64,000 nucleotides of DNA from Alkalimonas collagenimarina (GTDB taxonomy: Bacteria > Pseudomonadota > Gammaproteobacteria > Enterobacterales > Alteromonadaceae), in assembly GCF_030717845.1 (NCBI RefSeq), contig NZ_JAUZVZ010000007.1:21693-85692 (forward strand). The letters are read 5' to 3'. This document shows positions 24,241 to 33,103 of the stretch, piece after piece. A program made the position numbers and the translations under genes. The notes under the pieces were generated by a model. That model ran no database searches and was not told where the DNA came from. It saw only the letters and a program-made list of their open reading frames with translations. Each line of letters begins with the position of its first letter. Position 1 is the first letter of the stretch.

Positions 24241-24269
24241 AACAAAGCCACCGCGAGGGTGGCTTTGTT
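24241..24269. terminator. Bidirectional hairpin between hemN and the DUF3083-like gene
   Basis: AACAAAGCCACC (24241-24252) and GGTGGCTTTGTT (24258-24269) form a perfect 12-bp stem with a 5-base loop, placed between two convergent stops. Confidence 0.8.
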
Positions 24270-24290
24270 GTTCGTGCAAAGAAACCGTGC

Positions 24291-25388
24291 TTACAAGTGG
24301 TAGCTGATGTGCTGGTGGAAGCGTATCACCAAATCATCCCGTTCCGGATTCAGGTTTACGCCTTTGGCAAAACGGCGCAGGGCGGTTTCTACCTGGTTCA
24401 TAAAGCGGCCATAGCCCATATCGGTGTAATCATCCTGCGTAGCAAAGATAATAAGCTGGACCGACTCTACCAGGTTGCTGTCGTCCCAGTCGGCAATCAA
24501 TTGCCCTTCGCGGATGCTGGTATCAAAACCAATCATCTGCAACTCCTGGCCGGTGCTCATTTTGTCGAACTTACTGTTGCGTACCAGTGGCAATAAACCA
24601 TTGGCCAGTACGGCTCGGTGCGTCAGCTTGTTCAGGCTGGTGGCTTCAACAAATTGATCCTGGATCAATTGGTACAGCTCGGTATAAGGCCGGTCGGACT
24701 TGGCATTAATGGTTACCTGCTCTTTGACGTAACGGCTCAGTGGCAGATTAATGATGGCGTAGGTCAGGGCACTGTGCTCTGAAGGCAGCTCGCACTGGCG
24801 GGCTTTGTAACGCGCATCCAGTGAACGCAGTTTGTAGCCATAACTTTCTTTAATACCTTTTTGCTTGGCAAAAAGATCGTACGTTAGATGCTGATGATCC
24901 CGGACTTTTATTTTCAGCTCCGGGCTATTGATTTCATCACTGAAGCGCTGCAATAAGGCCCGGACTTTGTTATGGAAGTCGGCGGCATTGGCGCGGATGT
25001 TGGCATCGGTGGCCAAAAACAGCAAAGAGACTTTGCGGGCTTTTTCTGCCGGGTTGAAAAAACTGTTTTGCGCTTCGTGGTAAGCCGGGTTGTAGAAAAA
25101 CAGAATTTGTTCGGCAGTTTGCAAGGTGTAGGCCTCGGTGTGAAAACGCACTACCGGGGTTTTGCCATTGGCAATCAGATGGACGTTGCGCAGGCCCGCT
25201 TGATCGGCCAGCTCAAAGAAAATTTTACCAAGCTGCAGATAAAACTCTTTGTAGGGCTCGGCCTGATCGACCAAAGGCGCGCCAAAGCGGGCCAGAATAG
25301 AATCGGTCAGGGCAAATTCAGCAAGTAGATACTGATTATCCCTGGAACTGGTTGGAATATAAACTTTGTGTTGGCTGCTGACCGGCAT
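24291..25388 (-). CDS. DUF3083-like conserved protein
   Basis: This 365-residue soluble protein of unknown function starts SSQHKVYIPTSSRDNQYLLA, and I believe it belongs to the DUF3083 family restricted to Alteromonadales-type bacteria. There is no signal peptide or membrane segment. It reads as two related halves: ...AEQILFFYNPAYHEAQNSFF... / ...VSLLFLATDANIRAN and ...VQLIIFATQDDYTDMGYGRF are similar-looking strands. The family name comes from memory of N-terminal sequence, so the confidence in the name is lower than in the gene. Confidence 0.75.
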   Translation of the reverse strand: MPVSSQHKVYIPTSSRDNQYLLAEFALTDSILARFGAPLVDQAEPYKEFYLQLGKIFFELADQAGLRNVHLIANGKTPVVRFHTEAYTLQTAEQILFFYNPAYHEAQNSFFNPAEKARKVSLLFLATDANIRANAADFHNKVRALLQRFSDEINSPELKIKVRDHQHLTYDLFAKQKGIKESYGYKLRSLDARYKARQCELPSEHSALTYAIINLPLSRYVKEQVTINAKSDRPYTELYQLIQDQFVEATSLNKLTHRAVLANGLLPLVRNSKFDKMSTGQELQMIGFDTSIREGQLIADWDDSNLVESVQLIIFATQDDYTDMGYGRFMNQVETALRRFAKGVNLNPERDDLVIRFHQHISYHL

Positions 25389-25516
25389 AACTCCCCCGTT
25401 AAAGCTGTGCTTATTTGCTGGCTATTGTAGCAAAATTTAACCAGTTGGACTTCTCATTTTTGTTGGTTTTTCACAAAGATAGTAGCCGCTATACCGAATC
25501 GGTACAGCAGCTTGCC

Positions 25517-26734
25517 TTATGAACCGGAGCGAGCAAAGCGTCCCAGTTGCTGTTGTGTTCTGGCTGTGCCATCCAGCAAGGCTTTGGCGGCATCGTCGAT
25601 GGACGTCATCTGCTCATTGGCTTCGTTGGTGACATGCTCAATGGCCGATAAATGCTGATGCGTTTGCTGGTAGCGCTTTTCCAGGGCATTGACGGTTTGG
25701 TTGATGCCCTGAATGCGATTTTTGGTATCGGCCAGCTGCTGCTGTAGCCCGACAAATTCGTTGCTGGTGACACTGGTTTGCTGCTGCGCATCTTTGGCTT
25801 GTTTGTTCAGGCTTTCCGATTCCGTTCGCGTTTCTTGCACCAGCCGCTCCATGTCGTTCAAAAAGCCGGAGATCTGCCGGGTGGCGTCGTTCACCTTGGC
25901 TGCCAGGGTTCGAACTTCATCTGCCACCACCGCAAAACCACGGCCAGCTTCACCAGCCCGGGCTGCTTCAATGGCGGCATTGAGCGCCAGTAAATTGGTT
26001 TGGTCGGAGAAGTTTTCTACCATCACCAGTATTTGCCGCACATTTTCCGCATTTTGGTGCAAGCCATTGATGGTCTGGCCAAAGGTATCCAGCAAGTTGA
26101 CAATACCTGCCAGCTGACCAGACAATTGCTGCATCTGGCTGCTGGCGCCCTGAGCGCTGCTGACGGTGACGGTGGCCACGTCGCTCATTTGATCGCCGTG
26201 TTGCACGATGTCGGATAAATACTCCAGCACCTGATCGCTCTCGCCGCGGATTTGATGGCTGCGTTTTTCAGTATCTTGTAAATGGCAGCGGGTGGTTCGT
26301 ACGGCTTTGGATACCTGCTCATTGGTTTCATGGGTACGCTTGGCTTCCTGATGGATCTCACCTAACAGCTGGCCCAATTGACTGACAAACTGGTTGTATT
26401 GCTCAGATAAGGTACGAAATTCATCGTGGGTAAAAGCAGGCAGCCGATGCTGTAAGTCAGTGCCCTTGCTGTTGGTTTCCTGCAAGGCCGATACCAGCGC
26501 CTGCACTGGGCGTACGATCAGATGGTGCAAATAAAAAATGGTGAAAATAAAGGCCGCCGAGCCCAACAACAGTAAAACCCACCAGCCGGTGCCGGCACCA
26601 TCGGCCGGATAGGCCAGGAACAGAGCTGCCGCGAAGAAAAACGCCAGAAAGCCAATATTGCCGATAATTTTGCGGGTGAGGGTATAAAAGAAGGTTTGTT
26701 CTATAAAGTTATACACTTTGGCAAAACTCCCCAT
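25517..26734 (-). CDS. Methyl-accepting chemotaxis protein without periplasmic sensor
   Basis: The 405-residue chemoreceptor has two membrane helices (about 22-42 and 50-72) separated by only about 8 residues, then a HAMP-like segment ([20 protein letters not shown]) and the signalling domain, whose hairpin tip reads [20 protein letters not shown], followed by [14 protein letters not shown]. The tip interacts with CheA/CheW. Because there is no periplasmic ligand-binding domain, it may sense membrane or cytoplasmic state, or couple to another protein; a solute-binding protein is encoded just upstream on the same strand. Confidence 0.93.
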   Translation of the reverse strand: MGSFAKVYNFIEQTFFYTLTRKIIGNIGFLAFFFAAALFLAYPADGAGTGWWVLLLLGSAAFIFTIFYLHHLIVRPVQALVSALQETNSKGTDLQHRLPAFTHDEFRTLSEQYNQFVSQLGQLLGEIHQEAKRTHETNEQVSKAVRTTRCHLQDTEKRSHQIRGESDQVLEYLSDIVQHGDQMSDVATVTVSSAQGASSQMQQLSGQLAGIVNLLDTFGQTINGLHQNAENVRQILVMVENFSDQTNLLALNAAIEAARAGEAGRGFAVVADEVRTLAAKVNDATRQISGFLNDMERLVQETRTESESLNKQAKDAQQQTSVTSNEFVGLQQQLADTKNRIQGINQTVNALEKRYQQTHQHLSAIEHVTNEANEQMTSIDDAAKALLDGTARTQQQLGRFARSGS

Positions 26735-26837
26735 AGTTTATCCATGCATCAGTTTAGGTCAGAATAACAGCAGCATAGCATAACTGCCGGGGCTGACTAT
26801 TGTTTCAGCGCAGGTTTTACTGCTTTTGGGCTGTCGT

Positions 26838-27623
26838 TTATTTGCTTGGTTGAGCAGGCATCAGCTCGAGTTTATAACGTTGAAACTCCTTACTCAGTGG
26901 CTCTTGTTGCAGCAGCTGCTGCACCCAGTGATACAAGGTATCGATGGCTAACGGGTGTTCAGGATGAATAAGCAATTGATGTTGGTAGCTTTGGTCGACG
27001 CGCTCTGAAATCAGCAGTTGAGCCGCTTTCTCCGGATAAGCATGCAGGAACTGGTATAAAAATGAGCGGGTGACAATCGCACTGTCCGTTCGTTCTTTTA
27101 GCACCAGTTCGACGCTGGCCTGATGATTACTGACCAGTGTCATCCGGTAGGTATCCGCCAGTATGTCAGGATCGGTTTCATAATTGGTTAGTTGGTAATG
27201 ATAACCAAGAATTCCGGCGATGGTTTTCCCACTCAGATCATCAAACCACTGTTGTGAGCTGGCGTTGCTGCGCAGTGCAATAAAAACTTCATCATCTTTA
27301 GCAAAAGCCGGGGAGTTGTCGATGGCGATGTCACGTTGTCCCCAGCCCCAGGCGATGTCCTCGAAGAAGATCGCATCGAACAAGCCTTGCTGATAATCCT
27401 GATGGCGGCGGATCGGGGTGGTGAGGATCAGTTCAAACACATACTCTTGTTGCAATTGATTGAGCTGGCGGATCAGCTCAACCGTCAATCCTTTTGCCAG
27501 ACCATGTTCCAGCTCAATGTAGGGAGGAAACTCATAGCCACCCACCCGCACCAGGTTTTTTGCAGACGCCTGATTGAAAAAAAATACCAATGCAATTAAC
27601 GCAGCAATCACAACAGACTGCAT
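26838..27623 (-). CDS. Periplasmic solute-binding protein, SBP_bac_3 type
   Basis: The 261-residue precursor has a signal peptide (1-21) and the ABC-transporter family 3 binding fold: VRVGGYEFPPYIELEHGLAK then GLTVELIRQLNQ, with GKTIAGILGYHYQ in the second lobe. No permease or ATPase gene is adjacent, so it may serve a chemoreceptor or be an orphan of the type common in marine gammaproteobacteria. AAAGGA lies well placed before the ATG. Confidence 0.85.
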   Translation of the reverse strand: MQSVVIAALIALVFFFNQASAKNLVRVGGYEFPPYIELEHGLAKGLTVELIRQLNQLQQEYVFELILTTPIRRHQDYQQGLFDAIFFEDIAWGWGQRDIAIDNSPAFAKDDEVFIALRSNASSQQWFDDLSGKTIAGILGYHYQLTNYETDPDILADTYRMTLVSNHQASVELVLKERTDSAIVTRSFLYQFLHAYPEKAAQLLISERVDQSYQHQLLIHPEHPLAIDTLYHWVQQLLQQEPLSKEFQRYKLELMPAQPSK

Positions 27624-27653
27624 AATCGATTCCTTTTAACAGCGAGTGCTAAG

Positions 27654-28097
27654 TTATTCCTTACCTATATCTTCGTACCATAGTTGCGGTGAGCTGGCAA
27701 TAAAGTCTTCCATCAGCTGGATGCACTCTGCATCCTGCAAAATGGTCAGTTTGACACCCCGGCTACGGACATACTCCTCGGGTCCCTGAAAGGTTTGGTT
27801 TTCACCCACCACGATTTTAGGGATGCCATACAGCAAGGCGGTTCCACTGCACATATCGCATGGTGACAAGGTGGAATACAGTGTGGCTCTCTTGTAATCG
27901 GCTGGTTTTAACCGGCCTGCTTGTTCAAAACAGTCCATTTCGGCGTGCAAAATAGCACTGCCGTGCTGCACCCGCCGGTTATGACCCCGGCCAACAATGG
28001 TGCCATCAATGACCAATACGGAGCCAATGGGAATTCCTCCCTCCGCCAAGCCATTTCTGGCTTCATCAAGAGCGGCTTGCATAAAAGGATCGCGCAT
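27654..28097 (-). CDS. Cytosine deaminase, fungal (FCY1)-like type
   Basis: The 147-residue zinc deaminase of the CDA/tRNA-adenosine deaminase fold has metal motifs HAEMD and SPCDMCSG (His and two Cys, with Glu as proton shuttle). Unlike most bacterial nucleoside deaminases, it closely follows yeast cytosine deaminase: GGIPIGSVLV, GRGHNRRVQHGSAILHAE, TLYSTLSPCDMCSGTALLYG, IPKIVVGENQTF, and the ending LWYEDIGKE, comparable with the fungal FEDIGE. It should convert cytosine to uracil for pyrimidine salvage. It is unrelated to the amidohydrolase CodA of enterobacteria. Confidence 0.9.
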   Translation of the reverse strand: MRDPFMQAALDEARNGLAEGGIPIGSVLVIDGTIVGRGHNRRVQHGSAILHAEMDCFEQAGRLKPADYKRATLYSTLSPCDMCSGTALLYGIPKIVVGENQTFQGPEEYVRSRGVKLTILQDAECIQLMEDFIASSPQLWYEDIGKE

Positions 28098-28215
28098 AGA
28101 AATACCCCATTTTCATTTCAGCATAGTAGTTTTATTGCTCAAGTGCTAGCTGGTTTTGCAGCCTTGCTGCTCTGTGGTAGATTGCAATTTCACAACGAAC
28201 CAGAAGGTAACACCT

Positions 28216-28794
28216 ATGCTCTCCATTCTTGCTTTACTGGCCAGTACAGCCAATCCGGCGGTAGCAACCGATAACGAAGCCGCAGCGCAGTTTTGGCTGA
28301 ATATGGCGCAACATTGTGGCCAGGCCTATGAAGGTAAGCGGGTGATAGCCCGGGACGATCGGCCGGATTTGCTGGAAGGGAATGAACGACTGATTGTGCA
28401 TTTTCGGGAGTGCTCCAGTGAGCTGTTGGCCCTGCCATTTCATATTGGCAATGCTGATGGCAGTTGGGATCGTTCGCGCACCTGGCGCTACAGCTGGCAG
28501 GATGGCAAGCTGGAGCTGCGGCATGACCATCGGTTAAACACCGGCGCACCGGATGAAAGCAACACCATGTACGGTGGTTTATCCATCGGGCAGGGCACAC
28601 CAGAGCAGCAACAGTTTTTATTTACCGAACGCACCGCAGAAGATGGTTCCGCCCTGGGCTGGCGCATCGAAATTGTGCCGGGTGAGCGCTATACCTACGG
28701 TACTTTTAGTGGCGATAACTGGACCTGGCGGTTGGATTTTGACTTGAGTAAACCATTGGACAAACTACCCCCAGCACCCTGGGGGCATGAGTAA
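28216..28794 (+). CDS. Secreted hypothetical protein
   Basis: The 192-residue precursor starts at ATG 28216, preceded by AAGG, with a signal peptide of about 18 residues (SILALLASTANPAVA). Mature features are HCGQAYEGKRV, two cysteines likely to bond in the periplasm (about residues 34 and 66), and a beta-rich second half (SWDRSRTWRYSWQDGKLELR, GTFSGDNWTWRLDFDLS). I recognise no family with certainty. An in-frame upstream ATG at 28156 is disfavoured because it would precede the signal peptide with polar residues. It is divergent from the cytosine deaminase. Confidence 0.75.
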   Translation: MLSILALLASTANPAVATDNEAAAQFWLNMAQHCGQAYEGKRVIARDDRPDLLEGNERLIVHFRECSSELLALPFHIGNADGSWDRSRTWRYSWQDGKLELRHDHRLNTGAPDESNTMYGGLSIGQGTPEQQQFLFTERTAEDGSALGWRIEIVPGERYTYGTFSGDNWTWRLDFDLSKPLDKLPPAPWGHE

Positions 28795-28999
28795 GCCGTT
28801 TAAGTGCTTAGCCAGCAGCATGAGAGCCGTTTCTGGTTGAAAGCTAGCTGCCGAAAAGTTGTAAATATCGCCAATTAACAATACTTATGTGGCCTTGACT
28901 GTCTTCATCCTGCTACACAGCGCAGGTATGCTTAACCGTGGCTGCATCATTGTGAGCCATATGAGCTATGTTTCTTTTCTTTAACTGGAGCGTACAAGT

Positions 29000-29800
29000 T
29001 TGACTACTGTAGAAGTGATTATCCTGGCAATAATTCAGGGCATTACCGAGTTTTTACCTATTTCTTCTTCTGCACACTTAATTTTGCCCTCGGCGGTGCT
29101 GGGCTGGCAAGATCAAGGCATTGCCTTTGATGTGGCCGTGCATGTCGGCACCTTATTCGCAGTAATGCTGTATTTCCGGCAAGATATAGGGCAATTAACG
29201 GTAGGCTGGTTAAACTCCTGCCGTGGCCGGCAGAGCACCTATGGCACTCTGGCCTGGATGGTGATTGCGGCCACTATTCCGGCAGGGCTGGCGGGGTTAC
29301 TATTTGCGGAGCTGATTGAAACCTTGTTACGGTCGCCCTGGGTTATTGCTATTACCACGCTGATTTTTGGCAGCTTACTGTGGTTCGCCGACAGCACCGC
29401 GAAGCAGCATACGGTGATGGAGCAAGTTGGCTGGCGTCAGGTGCTGATTATTGGTGTGGCGCAGGCGATATCCTTGATCCCCGGCACCTCACGCTCTGGT
29501 ATTACCATGACAGCCGGCTTAATGCTGGGGTTAGACAGAGCCAGCGCCGCCCGTTTCTCGTTTTTGCTGTCGATCCCCATTATTGTGTTAATTGGTGGCT
29601 ATCAAGCAAATAAGCTACTTAAAAACCCAGAGATTTATGATTTTTACAGCCTAGGTTTAGGTTTGGTATTAGCCTTTATCAGTGCGTTGATATGCATTCA
29701 TTTTTTCCTGAAAATCATCAGCCGCATGGGCATGTTACCCTTTGTGATTTACCGCTTGATATTGGGTGTCGCGCTATTAATCTTCCTGACTTTTTATTAG
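29000..29800 (+). CDS. uppP: Undecaprenyl-diphosphatase
   Basis: The 266-residue integral membrane enzyme removes a phosphate from undecaprenyl diphosphate to recycle the carrier for peptidoglycan and other surface glycans. Motifs match UppP/BacA: the N-terminal AIIQGITEFLPISSSAHLIL and the second-site SLIPGTSRSGITMTAGLMLG, with about eight helices. The start is TTG at 29000, with TGGAG about 10 bases upstream; the N-terminus fits the family. Its 3' end is 6 bp from the convergent MgtC-like gene, whose end contains a hairpin (GCGTACTGG/CCAGTACGC, 29815-29836) that may terminate transcription. Confidence 0.96.
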   Translation: MTTVEVIILAIIQGITEFLPISSSAHLILPSAVLGWQDQGIAFDVAVHVGTLFAVMLYFRQDIGQLTVGWLNSCRGRQSTYGTLAWMVIAATIPAGLAGLLFAELIETLLRSPWVIAITTLIFGSLLWFADSTAKQHTVMEQVGWRQVLIIGVAQAISLIPGTSRSGITMTAGLMLGLDRASAARFSFLLSIPIIVLIGGYQANKLLKNPEIYDFYSLGLGLVLAFISALICIHFFLKIISRMGMLPFVIYRLILGVALLIFLTFY

Positions 29801-29806
29801 TGGAAA

Positions 29807-30523
29807 TTAACCCTGCGTACTGGTACTCCAGTACGCTTGGGTTATAAAACCTTTTTGTAATAGTTTCTTACTGATCCGCTCCAGTTCGCTGCCGTCAATC
29901 GACATTGCAGATAAGGTGGCAGTTATTTCAATGTCATCATCGCCAAACGGGGTGATATCCAGTGATCGGCTTGGAAGTTCAGCCGCCTCCAGCACCAGCT
30001 CTACTACATCCATGGCGTGCTTTTGCTGAGGTTTTGGTGCTATCACGTAGAGGATATGGGTCATCTCCGTGCCCTCCACATCCAGTGGCTGACGGTTGAT
30101 GCGATTGACTATTGGCCGCAGTAAGGTATTGGCTGCCAGCACAAAAACAGTGCCTAAGATTGCCTCCATAATTAAATCAGCACCCGCGCTGGCGCCAATG
30201 GCGGCGGAGCCCCACAAAGTGGCGGCAGTGTTAATGCCCCGCACATTGCCTTGCTCACGCATAATCACGCCGGCACCTAAAAAGCCGACACCAGACACCA
30301 CATAGGCAATGACATGGGCAGCACTGCCTGCGCCATTCAGATTATATGCAATATCCACAAAGATGGCGGCGCCTACAGCAACTAAGGCATTTGTACGTAA
30401 GCCAGCGGTTCGTTGCCGGTATTGCCGCTCTAAGCCAATCAGCGAGCCAAGAATAAATGCCGCGGTAAGACTAACCAGCGTATCTAACAACGAAATAAGA
30501 GAAAAATTAGCAATAGCCTGCAT
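29807..30523 (-). CDS. MgtC/SapB-family membrane protein
   Basis: The 238-residue protein has an N-terminal membrane domain of four or five helices with MgtC motifs GLERQYRQRTAGLRTNALVA and GVGFLGAGVIMREQG, then a C-terminal soluble ACT-like region (about 150-238, HILYVIAPKPQQKHAMDVVE). MgtC relatives affect magnesium adaptation and, in Salmonella, the F1Fo ATP synthase. The neighbour is mgtE, on the same strand and separated by a hairpin. Precise function is not deduced. Confidence 0.87.
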   Translation of the reverse strand: MQAIANFSLISLLDTLVSLTAAFILGSLIGLERQYRQRTAGLRTNALVAVGAAIFVDIAYNLNGAGSAAHVIAYVVSGVGFLGAGVIMREQGNVRGINTAATLWGSAAIGASAGADLIMEAILGTVFVLAANTLLRPIVNRINRQPLDVEGTEMTHILYVIAPKPQQKHAMDVVELVLEAAELPSRSLDITPFGDDDIEITATLSAMSIDGSELERISKKLLQKGFITQAYWSTSTQG

Positions 30524-30558
30524 GGTTAATTCCTTTAAGGCAGGGGCGATGGTGGCAA

Positions 30559-30586
30559 AGCGGTCAGGCTTGGTAGCCTGACCGCT
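30559..30586 (-). terminator. Perfect 12-bp hairpin after mgtE
   Basis: AGCGGTCAGGCT (30559-30570) and AGCCTGACCGCT (30575-30586), loop TGGT. It lies between the end of mgtE and the start of the MgtC-like gene and, on the minus strand, is followed by TTTG. Could terminate mgtE or attenuate the downstream gene. Confidence 0.7.
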
Positions 30587-30608
30587 ACGTATTACTGCAC
30601 TATGACAC

Positions 30609-31964
30609 TTAAGCCGCTACAGGCAACTCGAGCAACCAGGTTGCCATGCCAAAGTAAATCAGTACGCCACAGGCATCGGCGATAGAGGTGATTAATGGTG
30701 CACTGGCTGCAGCCGGATCCAGTTTAAGCCGGCTTAGAACAAAGGGTAATGACATACCAATGACACTGCCCATAATCACCACCAATTGCATGGTTAAGGC
30801 CACTACCAACGCAATTTCTGGTCCGCCGCGCCATAAGCCGAGCAAAGACACCGCTGTGGCCATGGTCAGGCCTAGTAAGCCGGCAACTAAAAATTCCCGG
30901 CCCAGCATACCAGCCCAATCCTTTAGTACGATCTCACCAGTGGCCAGGGCGCGAACCATCAAGGTGGCTGACTGCGAACCGGCATTACCGCCACTGTCTA
31001 CCAACAAGGGCAAGAAAAAGACCAAAGCGACATAGGCAGCAATCGTATCTTCAAAATAGGCGATGCCAGCACCAGAGAATATATTGCCAAACACCAGCAG
31101 TACCAGCCAGAACACCCGCTTTTGATAGAGTATTTTTACGCTGGCATCTTTAATGCTCCCTATAACTTGACCAACAGCACTGCTTTTATGAAAATCCAGA
31201 TCGGCTTCTTCTGATGCCACGTCCATTGCATCATCATAGGTCACAATGCCCACCAGCTTGTTGCCACCGTTTATTACAGGTAATGCCAGTAAGTCATATT
31301 TGGCAATCAGTTGAGCTGCGATTTCCCGCGGGGCATCAGCACGAACAAAAATTGGGTCACGCTGCATAAAGTCACTGATTGACTGCTCTGGTTCTGCCAT
31401 AATCAGTTGGCGTAACGATACTGTCCCCAGCAAACGTCTATCAGCATCAACAATATAAGCTTGATAAATGGTTTCTTTATCTGGTGCTACCTTACGTAAG
31501 CGGGCAATGCCCTGTGCCGCAGTCAACTGCTGATCCAGCAATGCATAATCAGACGTCATCACTGAACCGGTTTTGTCTTCATCATAGGATGCCAGCCGGC
31601 GAATATCTTCCCGCTCAGCCTGTGCCAGACCGGGTAGTACCCTGGCTTGATCTTCCTCAGATAACACATTAAATAAATCAGCTCGCTCATCCGGCGACAT
31701 ATGTAAAAACAGCTCTGATGCCGCTTGGGCATCCAGAGCCTGAACAATATCGGCTTCTTTTTCTTTATCTATATAACCAAAAAGCTCCGCCCGGGCTGCA
31801 GCGGGAGTCAGTGCCAACAACAAACACACCTGTTCCAGGTCAAAAGCGCCAAATACTGCGCCGATATCGGCCGGGTGACATTGCTGCAATAGCTGCTGCA
31901 TCTCATGCTGATCTTTACTTAAGGCAATGGTCTTCAGCGTGAAAATTAAGTCTTGTCCATTCAT
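30609..31964 (-). CDS. mgtE: Magnesium transporter MgtE
   Basis: The 451-residue protein has the MgtE layout: N-terminal helical domain (to about 130, with DIGAVFGAFDLEQVCLLLAL), two CBS domains (about 135-255, with SVMTSDYALLDQ and LLALPVINGGNKLVGIVTYD), then five membrane helices with LPLLVDSGGNAGSQSATLMV and LDPAAASAPLITSIADACGV, the conserved pore motifs. It imports Mg2+ gated by cytosolic Mg2+. I use ATG 31964, with AGGAG 9 bases upstream; a TTG at 31970 is closer to the site than is usual. It follows the outer-membrane gene by 15 bp, suggesting co-transcription. Confidence 0.95.
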   Translation of the reverse strand: MNGQDLIFTLKTIALSKDQHEMQQLLQQCHPADIGAVFGAFDLEQVCLLLALTPAAARAELFGYIDKEKEADIVQALDAQAASELFLHMSPDERADLFNVLSEEDQARVLPGLAQAEREDIRRLASYDEDKTGSVMTSDYALLDQQLTAAQGIARLRKVAPDKETIYQAYIVDADRRLLGTVSLRQLIMAEPEQSISDFMQRDPIFVRADAPREIAAQLIAKYDLLALPVINGGNKLVGIVTYDDAMDVASEEADLDFHKSSAVGQVIGSIKDASVKILYQKRVFWLVLLVFGNIFSGAGIAYFEDTIAAYVALVFFLPLLVDSGGNAGSQSATLMVRALATGEIVLKDWAGMLGREFLVAGLLGLTMATAVSLLGLWRGGPEIALVVALTMQLVVIMGSVIGMSLPFVLSRLKLDPAAASAPLITSIADACGVLIYFGMATWLLELPVAA

Positions 31965-31979
31965 ATGCAAAGTCTCCTG

Positions 31980-32696
31980 TCAGAATAAGTTGAAATACAG
32001 CACGGCACCGGCCGAGACAAAATCTTCCCGGCCTTGGCGATGCAGGCGGTTGCCATAGCTTGCATCCAGTTGCAAACGGCCTGGCAACACCTCCTGTAAA
32101 TAGCCAAGCTGATAGAGAGGACGGCCGGCCTGCTCACGGTGCAGCTCTACAAACAACCATTGATTGGCGGCAAGCTCGCGTTGCAGTGCGATACCGGCAG
32201 TCCAGTCATTGCTTTGCTGGTTGCGTTGCATACGTCCTGCATTCAGATGCAGTAACCAGGCATCGTCTTGCCAGCTTTGGGTTAGCGCCAGGTTAAGGTG
32301 CATGTCGCCGTACTGATGCTGGCCTGCCGCAAACTCATAAGCCAGCTGAGCGGTAATACCAAAGCTATTAGCCGATAATGATTTAAGTTCGGTTTTAGCG
32401 GCCACTTGATACTGTTGGGGTTCACCGCTGGCAGTACGCGCCACAGCAAAACCCCATTCAACGCCCGCCAACTGGCAGGCAGGCGCCAGCCATAAGCTAT
32501 TGCCACTGCGTTCACTTTGCCACCAGCTCTCCAACTGGCACTGATCAGCCAGCGTGGCGTCATCAGTTAACATTGGTCGGCCAGCCTGGGTTTGCAGGCT
32601 AAAAACACTGAGACCAAGTATCAGCGCAGAGAATACTAACGATTTGGATGGGGCTAAGGTTGCATCACGCAAAGCAGCATGGTTTAAAATAAACAT
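31980..32696 (-). CDS. Outer-membrane beta-barrel protein upstream of mgtE
   Basis: The 238-residue protein has an N-terminal hydrophobic stretch (about 20-38) that may be an extended signal peptide ending QAG, then a motif RPMLTDDATLADQCQLESWW seen at the start of small outer-membrane barrels, alternating polar and hydrophobic strands, and a C-terminal aromatic LYFNLF. It is probably an outer-membrane protein of about 12 strands. Lying ahead of mgtE, it may assist divalent-cation passage, but this is only inference. A 407-bp gene-free region lies upstream. Confidence 0.75.
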   Translation of the reverse strand: MFILNHAALRDATLAPSKSLVFSALILGLSVFSLQTQAGRPMLTDDATLADQCQLESWWQSERSGNSLWLAPACQLAGVEWGFAVARTASGEPQQYQVAAKTELKSLSANSFGITAQLAYEFAAGQHQYGDMHLNLALTQSWQDDAWLLHLNAGRMQRNQQSNDWTAGIALQRELAANQWLFVELHREQAGRPLYQLGYLQEVLPGRLQLDASYGNRLHRQGREDFVSAGAVLYFNLF

Positions 32697-33103
32697 GTGC
32701 CTGTTCCTCTTCTGTTAGCGCGAAGTGGCCACCAGAGTGAATCAATATGTCAGGCAAGGACTTGTTGCAGCAAAAAATACAAGACAAAGCTCATTGCCAT
32801 TGCAGGCGCAGGCCAGCAAAGCAGGTATAACTTTGTATTGGGTAAGGCAGAGAAAGGAAACTAACAACCATCACTACCCTGTCATCGACAGAGCAGTACA
32901 CCAAAGTGACTACACTATCAGACGTTTATTTGTGCAACAGGCCTTGGCCTACTACCAGATTGTTCGCCCACAGTGGGTCCTCGCGGTGGTTGTAATTGCG
33001 TCGCATTGTAAAGCGAAAAGCCAGCTTGTCAAGCTGGCCAGGGATAACTTCACTAAATTGTCATGGTACCCGCTGCAGTGTTTTACCCTGCATGCTGGTT
33101 AGC
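32697..33103. other. Gene-free 407-bp region upstream of the mgtE operon
   Basis: No convincing coding frame is present. On the minus strand it is the leader region of the barrel-mgtE operon, so an RNA-based Mg2+ control element is possible, but I could not find the M-box core (GTTAGGTGAGGCTCC-type) on either strand. The 3' part holds the porin terminator at 33020-33038. Short direct similarity or tRNA-like folds were not recognised. Confidence 0.4.
33020..33038 (-). terminator. Terminator after the porin gene
   Basis: On the minus strand GCCAGCTT pairs with AAGCTGGC around a three-base loop, followed by TTTTCG. It lies 66 bp beyond the porin stop. Confidence 0.7.

Noticed and set aside
32697..33019. 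M-box magnesium riboswitch before mgtE
   Set aside because: The conserved M-box core was not found on the minus strand; only a long uncharacterised leader can be stated.
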